Virus record (IMG/VR): IMGVR_UViG_3300044825_002278
Span: 39,910-103,909 of that record
Reading direction: 5' to 3' (one strand)
From: a virus
Length of the DNA stretch: 64,000 bases
Shown piece by piece: positions 7,498-16,768 of the stretch. How positions within the stretch are numbered: position 1 is the stretch's first letter; every line of letters begins with the position of its first letter. The translations under genes were made by a program, and so were the position numbers. The notes under the pieces were generated by a model that was not told the DNA's origin, did not search any database, and was given only the letters and a program-made list of their open reading frames with translations.

Positions 7498-8566
7498 AAT
7501 TCCAGATTACTTGAAAAAGTCAACTAAAGACTACGGTCAAATTATTAAAAGCGGGTCGGAGGTTTTGCAGGAAAAAAGTAACTACGAAGTTATTTCTGTG
7601 GGTCCAGCGATTGATATTGCTCTTGGAGGCGGAATAAAAGAAGGTAGTTGGGTAACTTTGACGGGAGATCCAAAAAGCGGAAAAACTACAACCGCAATGC
7701 AAATAGCGGCAAACTGCCAAAAGCTAGGTAGAAATATAATTTATATTGACGCGGAAGGAAGATTCAAGGATATGAATTTTCAAGTAGACGGACTTGATCC
7801 AGAAAAGATGCTTATTATGGCTCCAGAAGATAAGCCGATTCCAGCAGAGAAATTTCTTGAATGGGCATACTTGATGATGAGCCATCCAGAAAATTACGGA
7901 GCTGTTTTGATCATTGACTCCATTTCTTCTTTGATTCCAGAAAAAGAACTCGATGGAGATTTTACTGCCGGTCGCGCTGGTCTTCCAAAGGTTTTATCTG
8001 TTTTTACTAAAAAGATAGGACAGCTTTTACCGCGACAACGTGGACTGGTTATTGCTATAACGCATTACATAGCCAATACATCTGGTTTTGGAAAAGCAAA
8101 AATGGCCGATGGTGGAAATAAAATCCAATATCAGGCTGACACTAGAATGGAAATTGCCGGGGGTGGAGAAAACACTCCAGCGGTTAAGTTCTGGGAAGAT
8201 GACGAAGGTAAACGTGTAGGACAAGTTGTGAATTGGAAAATTATTTGTTCTTCTATGGGACCGCCGGGAGGACAAGTCCAAAGCTATATTAGATACGGTC
8301 ATGGAATAGACCGCACACAAGAAATATTAATGCTTGGTTTGGATCTCGGTCTTATCGACAAATCTGGCGCATGGTTTACATGTTCGTTTATTCAATTTTA
8401 TAAAGATATAGCAAAACAAATATTTGCAAACATAGATACAGACAATGAAGAAGAGTTATTTAAAAAGTTTAAATTTCAAGGACAAAATAAACTTTATGAA
8501 TTTTTGAAATCATATCCAATTCTTGTTGACACGCTTGAAGGCATGATAAAAGGAAACTTAAAATGA
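7484..8566 (+). CDS. recA: RecA/UvsX-like recombinase
   Basis: This 360-residue protein is a RecA-family strand-exchange ATPase. Walker A is GDPKSGKT at residues 61-68, IDAEGRF at 88-94 includes the catalytic-type acidic residue, and Walker B is VLIIDS at 141-146. Its length and divergent C-terminus are closer to phage UvsX-type proteins than to cellular RecA. It would pair homologous DNA in recombination-dependent replication and repair, with the annealing, nuclease and SSB proteins nearby. The stop overlaps the next gene by four bases. Confidence 0.85.
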   Translation: MVATKIPDYLKKSTKDYGQIIKSGSEVLQEKSNYEVISVGPAIDIALGGGIKEGSWVTLTGDPKSGKTTTAMQIAANCQKLGRNIIYIDAEGRFKDMNFQVDGLDPEKMLIMAPEDKPIPAEKFLEWAYLMMSHPENYGAVLIIDSISSLIPEKELDGDFTAGRAGLPKVLSVFTKKIGQLLPRQRGLVIAITHYIANTSGFGKAKMADGGNKIQYQADTRMEIAGGGENTPAVKFWEDDEGKRVGQVVNWKIICSSMGPPGGQVQSYIRYGHGIDRTQEILMLGLDLGLIDKSGAWFTCSFIQFYKDIAKQIFANIDTDNEEELFKKFKFQGQNKLYEFLKSYPILVDTLEGMIKGNLK

Positions 8567-9507
8567 ATTTTTGGTCTTTGAGAAAAGAAGGAAAAATTGG
8601 AGATAATCTTTTTTGTAACTTGTATAAATGTTGCAAGCAGATGAACATCCAAGAATTAAAAAACGGAACTAGAAAAACTACATTTGAAGCAATCCAAAAT
8701 TGTGTTGGATATGACCCAAATTTTTCAACATTAATAACTCACGCAGATGATTGGGGTATTAAAAAACATAGATCTAAAATAACAAAATCAAATTCAATTT
8801 ATAGTTACACTATTGAAGGAGCGCCACATAATGGATGTTATTTGAATCTAGAGATAGATTCTGTTTTGCCAAAAGCAAAAAGATGGTTTATGTCAAATTT
8901 GGGACAAGATATAGCAAAAAATGTATATCCAATACCAATCAATATTTGGCAAAAAGATTGGAATGGATTAGATATAAATCATCTTCGACAAACCGACAAA
9001 AAACATCTTTGTTATGCAAATTTCACAATGACCTCTCCCTATAGAATAACTGTGGCTGAATGGGCTTGGGGAGAAAAATACATTGATTGTTACTTTCCTA
9101 AAAGATATGAACATCAAGATGTTGAACTAAGTATGCCGATATTAAAGCATGAGCGATTATCTATGGACAAGTTTACCGAAACTTTAGCCTCGTATCATTT
9201 CTGTATTGCTCCAACTGGAAATGGTTTAGACTGTTTCAGAACTTGGGAGTGTATTCTATGCAACACAGTGCCGATAGTCCAAGACAATTGGATGAATAAA
9301 GTTTTCTCAAAAATATGGCCGATGATTTTGGTTCATAGATATGAATTTACAAACGTGTATGAAGAAATAAACAAATTTCATGAGCAATACGGTCAAATAA
9401 ACTATGATTATTCTTTGCTATTAGAAGAAAACTTTGAAGCTTTACTAGATAGGATAGAATATGAAAGTAATAGGCTTAGACGGGAACTCGTACAAATGGA
9501 ATCCTAA
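8563..9507 (+). CDS. Exostosin-like (GT47-type) glycosyltransferase
   Basis: The C-terminal part holds FCIAPTGNGLDCFRTWECI (about residues 213-231) followed by NTVPIVQDNW, the nucleotide-sugar-binding pattern of exostosin/GT47-type GT-B enzymes. The N-terminal 150 residues form the variable acceptor side. The 314-residue length is short for the family but usual in phages. It is embedded between recA and a nuclease, with overlaps on both sides, so it is expressed with the replication genes. The acceptor is unknown: DNA, virion protein and host surface glycan are all possible. Confidence 0.7.
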   Translation: MNFWSLRKEGKIGDNLFCNLYKCCKQMNIQELKNGTRKTTFEAIQNCVGYDPNFSTLITHADDWGIKKHRSKITKSNSIYSYTIEGAPHNGCYLNLEIDSVLPKAKRWFMSNLGQDIAKNVYPIPINIWQKDWNGLDINHLRQTDKKHLCYANFTMTSPYRITVAEWAWGEKYIDCYFPKRYEHQDVELSMPILKHERLSMDKFTETLASYHFCIAPTGNGLDCFRTWECILCNTVPIVQDNWMNKVFSKIWPMILVHRYEFTNVYEEINKFHEQYGQINYDYSLLLEENFEALLDRIEYESNRLRRELVQMES

Positions 9508-9865
9508 ATCGGGTTCTGAATCAGCGAAAAGATCAAAACTTCATGAAAAGGCAAAAGTTATACTTGACATATGCTTTCCTTATGATAGAATCTTACAAGA
9601 AGTTTCGTTACCCGGAACCAAAACGCTTGGAAGAAAAGGAACTCTTAGAGCTGATTTTTTTATACCAAACAGAAATTTGATTGTTGAAATTCATGGCCAA
9701 CAGCATTTTAAATTCAACAAGTTTCATTTTAAAGATAAATTATCTTTTTTTCGCGCTCAAGCAAGAGACAGAGATAAACGAGAATGGTGTCGAGTAAATG
9801 AAATTAACATCATAGAATTTAATTATAACGAGAGTGAAGATGACTGGAGAAGAAAAATTAGCTGA
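9461..9865 (+). CDS. Small PD-(D/E)XK-type nuclease
   Basis: In this 134-residue protein, LRADFFIPN (residues 62-70, D65) and LIVEIHGQQH (73-82, E77) form the two core strands of the PD-(D/E)XK fold seen in Vsr-like and DUF559-like nucleases, with H79 in the place of the usual lysine. The following helix is basic and aromatic. It may be a homing-type nuclease or a recombination endonuclease. It overlaps both neighbours (by 47 and 26 bases). Confidence 0.6.
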   Translation: MKVIGLDGNSYKWNPKSGSESAKRSKLHEKAKVILDICFPYDRILQEVSLPGTKTLGRKGTLRADFFIPNRNLIVEIHGQQHFKFNKFHFKDKLSFFRAQARDRDKREWCRVNEINIIEFNYNESEDDWRRKIS

Positions 9866-10319
9866 ATTCTTACAGGCTATAGAAGATTGGAAAACTTCTA
9901 AGCACTTAAAAGAAACAAAACCACCAAGAGATGAGTCGCAATTAAATGCCATACTAAATGGTAGCTCTGAATGGTTAAAGATGCTAAATGATAAAGAATG
10001 TACAATGTATGCTTATGAACTTTATGTTTATGCTGAATATATCGAAACAGTCAAAGCTAAAGAAAAAAATGTTTTAGAATGGGCAGATGCCTCTATTTGG
10101 TTTATAATAGGTGGAGTAATCAATCAGTACGGTAGTCAATACTCTAAGTGGCAAGAAAAGTATTATGCTGCTGTTAAAGAAAATCCGCTGGCTTCTGAAA
10201 TACTAAAGATAAAAAATCATGCCGAAGCAAGAGTTAGAACCCTAGAAGGCAAGCATGAAAGGTTGATGAAAATGGCAGAAATACTAAATAATTTAGCTAG
10301 GAGAAAACAGCATGGATAA
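9840..10319 (+). CDS. Hypothetical alpha-helical protein, 159 residues
   Basis: No family is recognised. The ATG at 9840 is preferred over a GTG at 9834. The protein appears all-helical, with many aromatic residues in the middle (MYAYELYVYAEYIETV) and a basic C-terminal helix ending in ARRKQHG. The stop overlaps the next start. Lying between a nuclease and the DnaB helicase, it may be a helicase loader or other replication factor, but only the position suggests this. Confidence 0.5.
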   Translation: MTGEEKLAEFLQAIEDWKTSKHLKETKPPRDESQLNAILNGSSEWLKMLNDKECTMYAYELYVYAEYIETVKAKEKNVLEWADASIWFIIGGVINQYGSQYSKWQEKYYAAVKENPLASEILKIKNHAEARVRTLEGKHERLMKMAEILNNLARRKQHG

Positions 10320-10719
10320 TGAAATTGTAAATAAATTGTTGGAATCTTTGTCTCCAGAACAACAAGCTGAACTTGTGCAGCAGTTACTGCAAAAACAAGC
10401 AGCTCCTAAAAATGAAACACAAGCCTACAAAAGAAATCCTCCGAGCAGAGATAAAGATGAAAATCTTTTTGTTATGAAGCAAGAGACAAACAAAGTGCGA
10501 AAAACGCCAGTAACAGAAGGTAAACGGTTCAACAAATTTGTGGACAGCGGAGAGCATCGTGATGAAGTAAATCAAACACCGGTAGTAAAACCGACTGAAA
10601 GACGCAGACCTAGTTTTCAATTGGTTGAACAAACCTGTATGCGATGCAGTAAAAAAGTTCAAGTTCACCCTCAACACTCTCGCGAATTTTATGTGTGTGA
10701 TTCATGTCTAAGAAGATAG
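10312..10719 (+). CDS. Hypothetical protein with C-terminal zinc ribbon
   Basis: The 135-residue product has a helical N-terminus with two LSPEQQAEL-like helices, a polar basic middle that is probably disordered, and a C-terminal zinc ribbon with C109-x2-C112 and C129-x2-C132. The layout resembles small adaptor proteins that bind a partner at one end and nucleic acid at the other. It overlaps the helicase gene by 16 bases, suggesting coupled expression. Confidence 0.55.
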   Translation: MDNEIVNKLLESLSPEQQAELVQQLLQKQAAPKNETQAYKRNPPSRDKDENLFVMKQETNKVRKTPVTEGKRFNKFVDSGEHRDEVNQTPVVKPTERRRPSFQLVEQTCMRCSKKVQVHPQHSREFYVCDSCLRR

Positions 10720-12176
10720 AAAATAAGTTAGAAGATTTAGCTTCAGAACGCGCGGTTTTGGCTGCGCTGTGCCAGTATGGTCTAGACGCATATTTAGATG
10801 TAGACTTTATTGATTCTAGGTCTTTTACAGACCCAATCAATCAGTTAATATTTGACTGTATTTATAAATCAATATCTGAAAATACTCAGGTAGAGCTTTC
10901 GTCTATTCTTTCTGCCGCAAACAACTTGGGTGTAGCAGAACAGATAAATAACAAAGACGAAATAGCTTTTATTAGATCATTATTTAACTTTCCAATACAC
11001 AAATCAAATGTTGGTGTTTACGCCGCAAAAATAGCAAAACTTAAGCTCGCTAGAGATTTGTTGCAAACACTTCGTGCCTGCGAGAAAGAACTTGGAAATG
11101 TTACAGGCGAAGAAGATATCATTGATATTATATCAAAGATAGAAGAGCCTCTACTTGATGCAACTGGCGATATATACCAATCATCAAGCAAAAAAACTCA
11201 AACGCTTGGAGAAGGTCTAGATGAGTATTTGGAATATGTTTCCAACAATGTTTCTGATTTTGTTGGTATACCAAGTGGATTTCCTGCTTATGATGCTGCT
11301 ATAGGCGGAGGATTGCGTAGGAAGTGCGTTGATCTTGTTGCAGCTAGACCAAAGGTTGGTAAATCAATGTTTGGCGATGCTGTAGCTTTGCATGTAGCGA
11401 GCAAATTAAATATTCCGGTTTTGATGCTTGATACTGAAATGTCAAAAGAAGATCACTACAATAGAATTTTAGCCAACTTGTCTGGTGTTGAAATTAATAA
11501 GATTTCCACTGGCAAGTTTAGCGAGAATGAAATTGAAAAAGAAAAGGTTTTTACTGCCGCTAAAAAGCTAAAAGAAATTCCATATCACTATATTAGTATT
11601 GCTGGAGAATCTTTTGAAAATATTTTGAGTCAGACTAGAAAATGGGTTTATCAACATGTAGGCTTTGACGAGAATGGTAAAACCAAAGACTGTCTCATAG
11701 TATATGACTATCTTAAACTAATGGGATCGGAAGGTATTAGCGCGGCTATGCAAGAATACCAAGTTCTTGGTTTTCAAATAACTAAACTTCACAATTTTGT
11801 TGTTAAATATGATGTTCCGTGTTTAGCTTTTGTGCAGTTAAATAGAGATGGTATTACTAAAGAAAGCACCGATGCAGTTTCTGGTTCGGATCGTTTGATT
11901 TGGCTTTGTACAAGTTTTTCAATATTCAAACTAAAATCAGACGAAGAAAAGGCCACTGACGGAACAAACAATGGAGATAGAAAATTAGTGCCGGTTGTTT
12001 CTCGTCATGGAGAAGGTTTGGATGATGGCGACTATATTAGCATGAAAATGCATGGCCGTTACGGAAGAATTGAGCAGGGTTTAACAAGAAATGAAATTCA
12101 TGAAAACAACAAAGTTAGACAAGAAGGTTTTGAAACCGACAACATTGACGAAGGAGAAGATTTCGTCGTTATGTGA
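10704..12176 (+). CDS. dnaB: DnaB-type replicative DNA helicase
   Basis: This 490-residue protein has the two-domain DnaB layout. The N-terminal helical domain (residues 1-150) begins ERAVLAALCQYG, and the RecA-like ATPase domain starts at GIPSGFPAYDAAIGGG (188-203). Walker A is ARPKVGKS at 214-221, TEMS follows the next strand, and CLIVYDYLKL is the Walker B region. It would unwind DNA at the fork as a hexamer, working with the primase encoded just downstream. The last 86 bases overlap the primase frame. Confidence 0.88.
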   Translation: MSKKIENKLEDLASERAVLAALCQYGLDAYLDVDFIDSRSFTDPINQLIFDCIYKSISENTQVELSSILSAANNLGVAEQINNKDEIAFIRSLFNFPIHKSNVGVYAAKIAKLKLARDLLQTLRACEKELGNVTGEEDIIDIISKIEEPLLDATGDIYQSSSKKTQTLGEGLDEYLEYVSNNVSDFVGIPSGFPAYDAAIGGGLRRKCVDLVAARPKVGKSMFGDAVALHVASKLNIPVLMLDTEMSKEDHYNRILANLSGVEINKISTGKFSENEIEKEKVFTAAKKLKEIPYHYISIAGESFENILSQTRKWVYQHVGFDENGKTKDCLIVYDYLKLMGSEGISAAMQEYQVLGFQITKLHNFVVKYDVPCLAFVQLNRDGITKESTDAVSGSDRLIWLCTSFSIFKLKSDEEKATDGTNNGDRKLVPVVSRHGEGLDDGDYISMKMHGRYGRIEQGLTRNEIHENNKVRQEGFETDNIDEGEDFVVM

Positions 12177-13173
12177 TGAAGTTTTTCTTAAAATTCATTC
12201 GTTGCTAGAGCGATTAGAAATTGACTATGTTGAATATCCAAATAGACTAGCGTTTCCTTGTCCGGTTCACGGTGGAGATAACCCAGAGGCTTGTTGTATT
12301 TTTACCGATGGGCTTACCAATCAAGGTAATTGGGCCTGTTGGACGCATTCTTGCCACGATGAATACGTCAACAATCTTTTCGGGTTTGTTCGTGGGTGTT
12401 TATCTTATAAAAGCGGTAAACCGGTATCAATGCACGAAACCTCAAAATTTCTTTGCGAGTTTATAGCAAAAGATTTAGATGATCTAGAAGTTAAACAAAC
12501 CAGAGAAAGTAAAACTTTAGATATCTTTAATAGGAAGATTAGCAGAGTAAATACCAATGTTTCTAGAGAAGAGATAAGAAGCAGAATAAAAATACCATCT
12601 GAATATTATATTCGTAGAGGCTATTCTGCTGATATTTTAAATCTATTTGATGTTGGAGAATGTCTTGCTGACAATCAACCCATGAGCGGCAGGGTTGTAG
12701 TCCCAATATATGACGAGAGCTATAATTATGTTGGTTGTGTAGGAAGGGCAATAAAAGAACATATTAATCCAAAATGGTTGCACAGTAAGAACTTTACAAA
12801 AAATGTTTTATATGGAATGAATTTAGCAAAAGACAATATACTGTCCAAAAGAACTGTCGCGATTGTAGAGGGTCAGGGTGATGTTTGGCGAGCTTTCGAG
12901 GCTGGTTTGAATATAACAGTTGGTATATTTGGATGTAGTCTAAATGATGATCAATTGATATTATTAGAGCAAAGCGGAGCGTTAAATGCTATAATACTTA
13001 CAGACCAAGATGAAGCTGGAAACAAAGCCGCAGAACAAATTATGAATAAATGCGGCAGAAGATTTAATTATATCAGACCCAAATGGTCAACTAAAGACAT
13101 TGGAGATTTAACAGTCGAACAAATCAAAACAGAAATATTTCCCCAGTTGAAAGGACTTGTTGATGAAAACTAG
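12091..13173 (+). CDS. dnaG: DnaG-type DNA primase
   Basis: The protein has an N-terminal CHC2-type zinc finger (FPCPVHGG, C57 and H60, then CWTHSCH, C83 and C88) and a TOPRIM catalytic domain. VAIVEGQGDVWRAFEAG carries the catalytic-type glutamate and TDQDEAGNKAA carries the metal-binding acidic DxD-like residues. The spacing is that of a short phage DnaG-type primase without a large helicase-binding domain. It makes RNA primers for the DnaE-type polymerase. The start could also be the ATG at 12100; both lie within the helicase gene. Confidence 0.87.
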   Translation: MKFMKTTKLDKKVLKPTTLTKEKISSLCDEVFLKIHSLLERLEIDYVEYPNRLAFPCPVHGGDNPEACCIFTDGLTNQGNWACWTHSCHDEYVNNLFGFVRGCLSYKSGKPVSMHETSKFLCEFIAKDLDDLEVKQTRESKTLDIFNRKISRVNTNVSREEIRSRIKIPSEYYIRRGYSADILNLFDVGECLADNQPMSGRVVVPIYDESYNYVGCVGRAIKEHINPKWLHSKNFTKNVLYGMNLAKDNILSKRTVAIVEGQGDVWRAFEAGLNITVGIFGCSLNDDQLILLEQSGALNAIILTDQDEAGNKAAEQIMNKCGRRFNYIRPKWSTKDIGDLTVEQIKTEIFPQLKGLVDEN

Positions 13174-14080
13174 AATTTTAGCTTTTGCTGGCTGCAAACA
13201 AGCTGGTAAATCTACTTGCTCAAACTTTTTGCATGGATATCAACTTCGCGCACAGGAAGTTATTCAAGATTTCGCCATTACTGAGCATGGAAAGCTTGTA
13301 GTAAAAACAGAAATTAGCGAAGATGGTAAAACTGAAATTGGCGAGACGTTTCTAGACACATCAAGAAAAGATCCTGATTTCGTAGAGTGGGCAATGTATA
13401 ATATGTGGCCATTTGTAAAAAAGTATTCGTTTGCGGATACTTTAAAAGAAATTGGCATGACTCTTTTTGGTTTGACTTATGAGCAAGTTTATGGTTCTGA
13501 AGCATATAAAAACCAACTCGTAGAACATCTACGGTGGGAAAATATGCCGGGTGTTATCACCCATAAAATGGTATCTTCTTTTATGGTTGGTATAAATCCA
13601 CCAATTAAAACTGCAAATGACTATATTGAATATGATAAAGATTTTACTGATGTATTTAAATTTATTATACATAAACCCGGACCAATGACTGTGCGCGAAT
13701 TTCTACAGTATTTTGGAACCGAAGTATGTCGTAAAATATATGAACCAATATGGGTAAATAGAACCATCAAAGATATACAGCAAGAAGAACCTTTACTTGC
13801 GGTTATTGATGATTGTAGATTTGAAAATGAAATCAGGGCAGTTCAAGAAGCTGGCGGAAAAGTAATTGGACTAACTAGAAACGCCTCAAAAGATAAACAT
13901 GACAGCGAACGAGTAATTGAAGATCATTCTGATATGATGGATGCAATTATTGATAATCAGAACATGGAAATTTTTGATGTTTGTAAATCAATCATAACAC
14001 AGCTAGATGAATGGGGATGGCTTGGAGCGCAAACGGTCACAAATAATGTAAAAGGACTTCACACCATAAAGGGTAAATAA
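13163..14080 (+). CDS. Deoxynucleoside monophosphate kinase
   Basis: The 305-residue protein begins with a P-loop, AGCKQAGKST, at residues 8-17, as in T4 gp1-like dNMP kinases. AVIDDCRFENEIRAVQEAGG is the usual Walker B-like region with a substrate-contacting arginine. A long insertion with FADTLKEIGMTLFGL and EFLQYFGTEVCR is typical of these phage kinases. It would turn dNMPs, including dTMP from ThyX, into diphosphates. It overlaps the primase by 11 bases and ends the first plus-strand block before a promoter gap. Confidence 0.82.
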   Translation: MKTRILAFAGCKQAGKSTCSNFLHGYQLRAQEVIQDFAITEHGKLVVKTEISEDGKTEIGETFLDTSRKDPDFVEWAMYNMWPFVKKYSFADTLKEIGMTLFGLTYEQVYGSEAYKNQLVEHLRWENMPGVITHKMVSSFMVGINPPIKTANDYIEYDKDFTDVFKFIIHKPGPMTVREFLQYFGTEVCRKIYEPIWVNRTIKDIQQEEPLLAVIDDCRFENEIRAVQEAGGKVIGLTRNASKDKHDSERVIEDHSDMMDAIIDNQNMEIFDVCKSIITQLDEWGWLGAQTVTNNVKGLHTIKGK

Positions 14081-14129
14081 TGATAGTTACATATACTAAA
14101 TAATCAAAATAAATCCACTTATTGTTTAT

Positions 14130-14147
14130 TTTGTGTATTATACTGTG
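14130..14147 (+). promoter_or_regulatory. Putative phage promoter, TTGTGTATTATA type
   Basis: TTTGTGTATTATACTGTG lies in the 96-base gap after the dNMP kinase gene and 30 bases before the HNH gene. It differs from the site at 78-95 at only two of 18 positions, and the surrounding DNA is very AT-rich. It would drive the HNH gene and possibly the downstream exonuclease and polymerase genes. Confidence 0.6.
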
Positions 14148-14176
14148 TAACAATTACATTTTTTGCGAGATACAGT

Positions 14177-15001
14177 ATGAAACCAAGTAAAAAACAATTA
14201 CAAGATCAATTAAATCAGGGAAAAACACTGAAGCAAATAGCAGAATATTTCGGCAAGAAATCTGCGTCATCTATTAAAAACTGGTTATCTAATTATAATC
14301 TTATTTCTAATAAGGTTTGTAAGCCTTGGACAGAGGAAGAAGATAGGTTTTTGGTAGAAAATTACCCAAAGTATGGATATGAATATTGTGGAAAAAAACT
14401 TGGTAGATCAAAAGATTCGATATATCAAAGATGTCAAAAAATTGATATTTGTAAAAATAGTAAATGGCAATCTTTAGATAGGGATTGGCTTATAAAATGT
14501 TATGAGGAAGACAATTTGAGCATTAAAAATATAGCAAGTCAAATAGATGGTATAGAATTCTGGGATGTCTACGCGGCTCTAATACATTATGGAATAAAAA
14601 TAAACAAATCTGGCAAATACTATGGAAAAGATCATCATAATTGGTCTGGATATCAAGAAATTTCAAATACTCATTGGTTGTCAATAAAACAATCTGCAAA
14701 AAAGGGAAGGTCTAGAGAGATAGATTTTGATATAACTATAGAGGAAGCATGGGAATTATTTATAGGGCAAAATCGTCAATGCGCTTTATCTGGAGTAGAA
14801 ATTAAATTTTCTCCAACCGGAAGTAATAGGTATCAAAAAACTACAGCATCGTTAGATAGAATAGATTCTTCAAAAGGATATTTTTTAAATAATTGCCAAT
14901 GGGTTCATAAAAATATCAACATGATGAAACAATCTTTATCCGATAAAGAGTTCATAGATTGGTGTTCTAAAGTTTGTAATTACAATCAAGGTAAAAAATA
15001 A
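14177..15001 (+). CDS. HNH homing endonuclease with N-terminal DNA-binding helices
   Basis: The 274-residue protein has two helix-turn-helix-like units in the first 110 residues (TLKQIAEYFGKKSASSIKNW, and WTEEEDRFLVENYPKYG with GRSKDSIYQRC). A C-terminal HNH-like domain has CALSGVEIKF, then ASLDRIDSSKGYFLNNCQWVHKNINMMK. The latter is the beta-beta-alpha metal pattern of phage HNH proteins. It is more AT-rich than its neighbours and has a promoter-like site of its own, so it looks like a mobile insertion between the kinase and exonuclease genes. Confidence 0.8.
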   Translation: MKPSKKQLQDQLNQGKTLKQIAEYFGKKSASSIKNWLSNYNLISNKVCKPWTEEEDRFLVENYPKYGYEYCGKKLGRSKDSIYQRCQKIDICKNSKWQSLDRDWLIKCYEEDNLSIKNIASQIDGIEFWDVYAALIHYGIKINKSGKYYGKDHHNWSGYQEISNTHWLSIKQSAKKGRSREIDFDITIEEAWELFIGQNRQCALSGVEIKFSPTGSNRYQKTTASLDRIDSSKGYFLNNCQWVHKNINMMKQSLSDKEFIDWCSKVCNYNQGKK

Positions 15002-15003
15002 TT

Positions 15004-16023
15004 ATGTTATGCACCTACGTTCGCTCATCAAGCTATAATAACTATGACTATTGCGAGATGCAGTACTTCATTACTTATGTACTTGGACATACGTCAAGTT
15101 CTAATAAAAAAGCCCAACTAGGAACAATTGTCCATAAAGTAATGGAGTGTTTAGCGTCTTGCAAAAAACAACTTCAAGATAATCCAAATGAAAAAAGTTT
15201 GTTTGTAAATGATGATGCCTTGGGTAAAATAAATTTTACTCCAAAAACTCTATTTACAAAAGGTTTTGTATTTAAGCTTTTAGATCAAAGTTATGAATAT
15301 TATACATCGAATTGCACCCATAATTACATACCGGCAGATAAAAAGTTTTGTCGTGAATTAACTGATAGCGCTTTGAATTATAATGACGGACAATTTGACC
15401 CTAGAAATAGAAAAATCATAGATGCCGAACCGCGTTTTGATATACCAATAAACAAAGACTGGGCTAAATTTAAATATATGATTGGCGGTCAAGAAGTTGA
15501 GGGTCAATTAGCAATAAAGGGAACAATCGATCTTGTTACCGAAATTGAAGATGGCATTATAGAAGTTATAGATTGGAAAACTGGACAAAGAAAAAATTGG
15601 GCTACCGGAGAAGAAAAAACTTACGAAAAACTAATTGACGATCCTCAGCTTTTATTGTATAATTACGCTATCTCTCAACTTTATCCAAACTACGAACAAG
15701 CGATAATGTCGATATTCTTTATACGAGATGGCGGTCCATTTAGCTTGTGTTTCGATAAATCAGACCAAGAAAGATTCTTGGAAATGTTAGAAAAAAGATT
15801 TACAGAAATAAAAAATAATACAAAACCAAAACCATGTTCAGCAAATAGAACAAATTTCAAATGTACCAAGCTATGCGACTTTTACAAAAAGACTTGGCCG
15901 GGAACAAATGTTTCAATGTGTGAACATGTTGAAGAACATTTAAAAACTTTTGGTCATGATGCAACAGTGGAGAAATGTACAAAAGATGGACACAATATCG
16001 GATATTACCAAGCGCCGGGATAA
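15004..16023 (+). CDS. RecB/Cas4-like PD-(D/E)XK exonuclease
   Basis: The 339-residue protein starts with a SSSYNNYDYCEMQYF segment (C17), has GTIVH with H44, GTIDLV with D176 and IIEVIDWKTG with E187/D190 and K192. These are the ordered motifs of RecB-family nucleases. Cysteines near the C-terminus (CSANRTNFKCTKLC) with C17 could bind an iron-sulphur cluster as in AddB and Cas4, but the spacing is not a clear match. It would resect DNA ends for RecA-dependent recombination. Confidence 0.75.
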   Translation: MLCTYVRSSSYNNYDYCEMQYFITYVLGHTSSSNKKAQLGTIVHKVMECLASCKKQLQDNPNEKSLFVNDDALGKINFTPKTLFTKGFVFKLLDQSYEYYTSNCTHNYIPADKKFCRELTDSALNYNDGQFDPRNRKIIDAEPRFDIPINKDWAKFKYMIGGQEVEGQLAIKGTIDLVTEIEDGIIEVIDWKTGQRKNWATGEEKTYEKLIDDPQLLLYNYAISQLYPNYEQAIMSIFFIRDGGPFSLCFDKSDQERFLEMLEKRFTEIKNNTKPKPCSANRTNFKCTKLCDFYKKTWPGTNVSMCEHVEEHLKTFGHDATVEKCTKDGHNIGYYQAPG

Positions 16024-16768
16024 GATAGTTTTATTAATCGAATTTTTTAAATCAGAATTTGAGGAAAGAAATAAAGAGTTCTTAGAAGCTCTAAGAAGAA
16101 ATATAGACTGCGAGCATATTCACAAGATTGTTTTATTTTATGAAAATAGTCTTGATGAATATCCAGATATTCCATATAGCCCAAAAGTAGAAATAGCATA
16201 TACCAAAAAGAGAATGACTTTTGGTGATTATTTTACTTACTGCAACAATAAGCTTAATAGTAACATTTACATTGTGGCGAACAGTGACATATATTTTGAT
16301 GATTCAATAAAGCATGTTTGTTCGATGGGCGAAAATGACTTTTTATGCATCACTAGGTGGAATAATGGTATTTTACAAGGACATGCCGCTTATTCTCAGG
16401 ACGTATGGGTTTTTAGAAAAAAAATACCAGATAACATGATGCGTTATTGCGATTTTCAGCTTGGTAAACAACAATGTGACAACAGAGTTGCTTTTCTAGC
16501 GATGAGAAGCGGGTTTAACATAATTAATCCATGCTATTTAGTTAAATGTCATCATTTACACAAAGATCCAAATAAAATAACTTACAAGAAAGATGATTTT
16601 CATAAAGACCTTGCGAGATTGTCGTCTATAGAGCCAACCGATAGAATTGAATATGAACCAAACAATGTTTGTGGTTTTATTGGTAACTTTTTTGGAAATA
16701 AATATATTGAATTTTTTAGGAATGAATTGAATGAGTTGGAATCCAATAAATTGCAAAACACACTTTAG
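15986..16768 (+). CDS. Glycosyltransferase-like (GT-A type) protein
   Basis: The ATG at 15986 gives 260 residues starting MDTISDITK and is preferred over 15950, which lies deeper in the exonuclease gene. IYIVANSDIYFDDSI resembles the DxD region of GT-A glycosyltransferases, and PCYLVKCHHLHKDPNKITY looks like the late metal-binding histidine region. Related proteins occur in glycan clusters of viruses and bacteria. The acceptor is unknown. It sits between the exonuclease and the polymerase, again interleaving a glycan gene with replication genes. Confidence 0.55.
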   Translation: MDTISDITKRRDKIVLLIEFFKSEFEERNKEFLEALRRNIDCEHIHKIVLFYENSLDEYPDIPYSPKVEIAYTKKRMTFGDYFTYCNNKLNSNIYIVANSDIYFDDSIKHVCSMGENDFLCITRWNNGILQGHAAYSQDVWVFRKKIPDNMMRYCDFQLGKQQCDNRVAFLAMRSGFNIINPCYLVKCHHLHKDPNKITYKKDDFHKDLARLSSIEPTDRIEYEPNNVCGFIGNFFGNKYIEFFRNELNELESNKLQNTL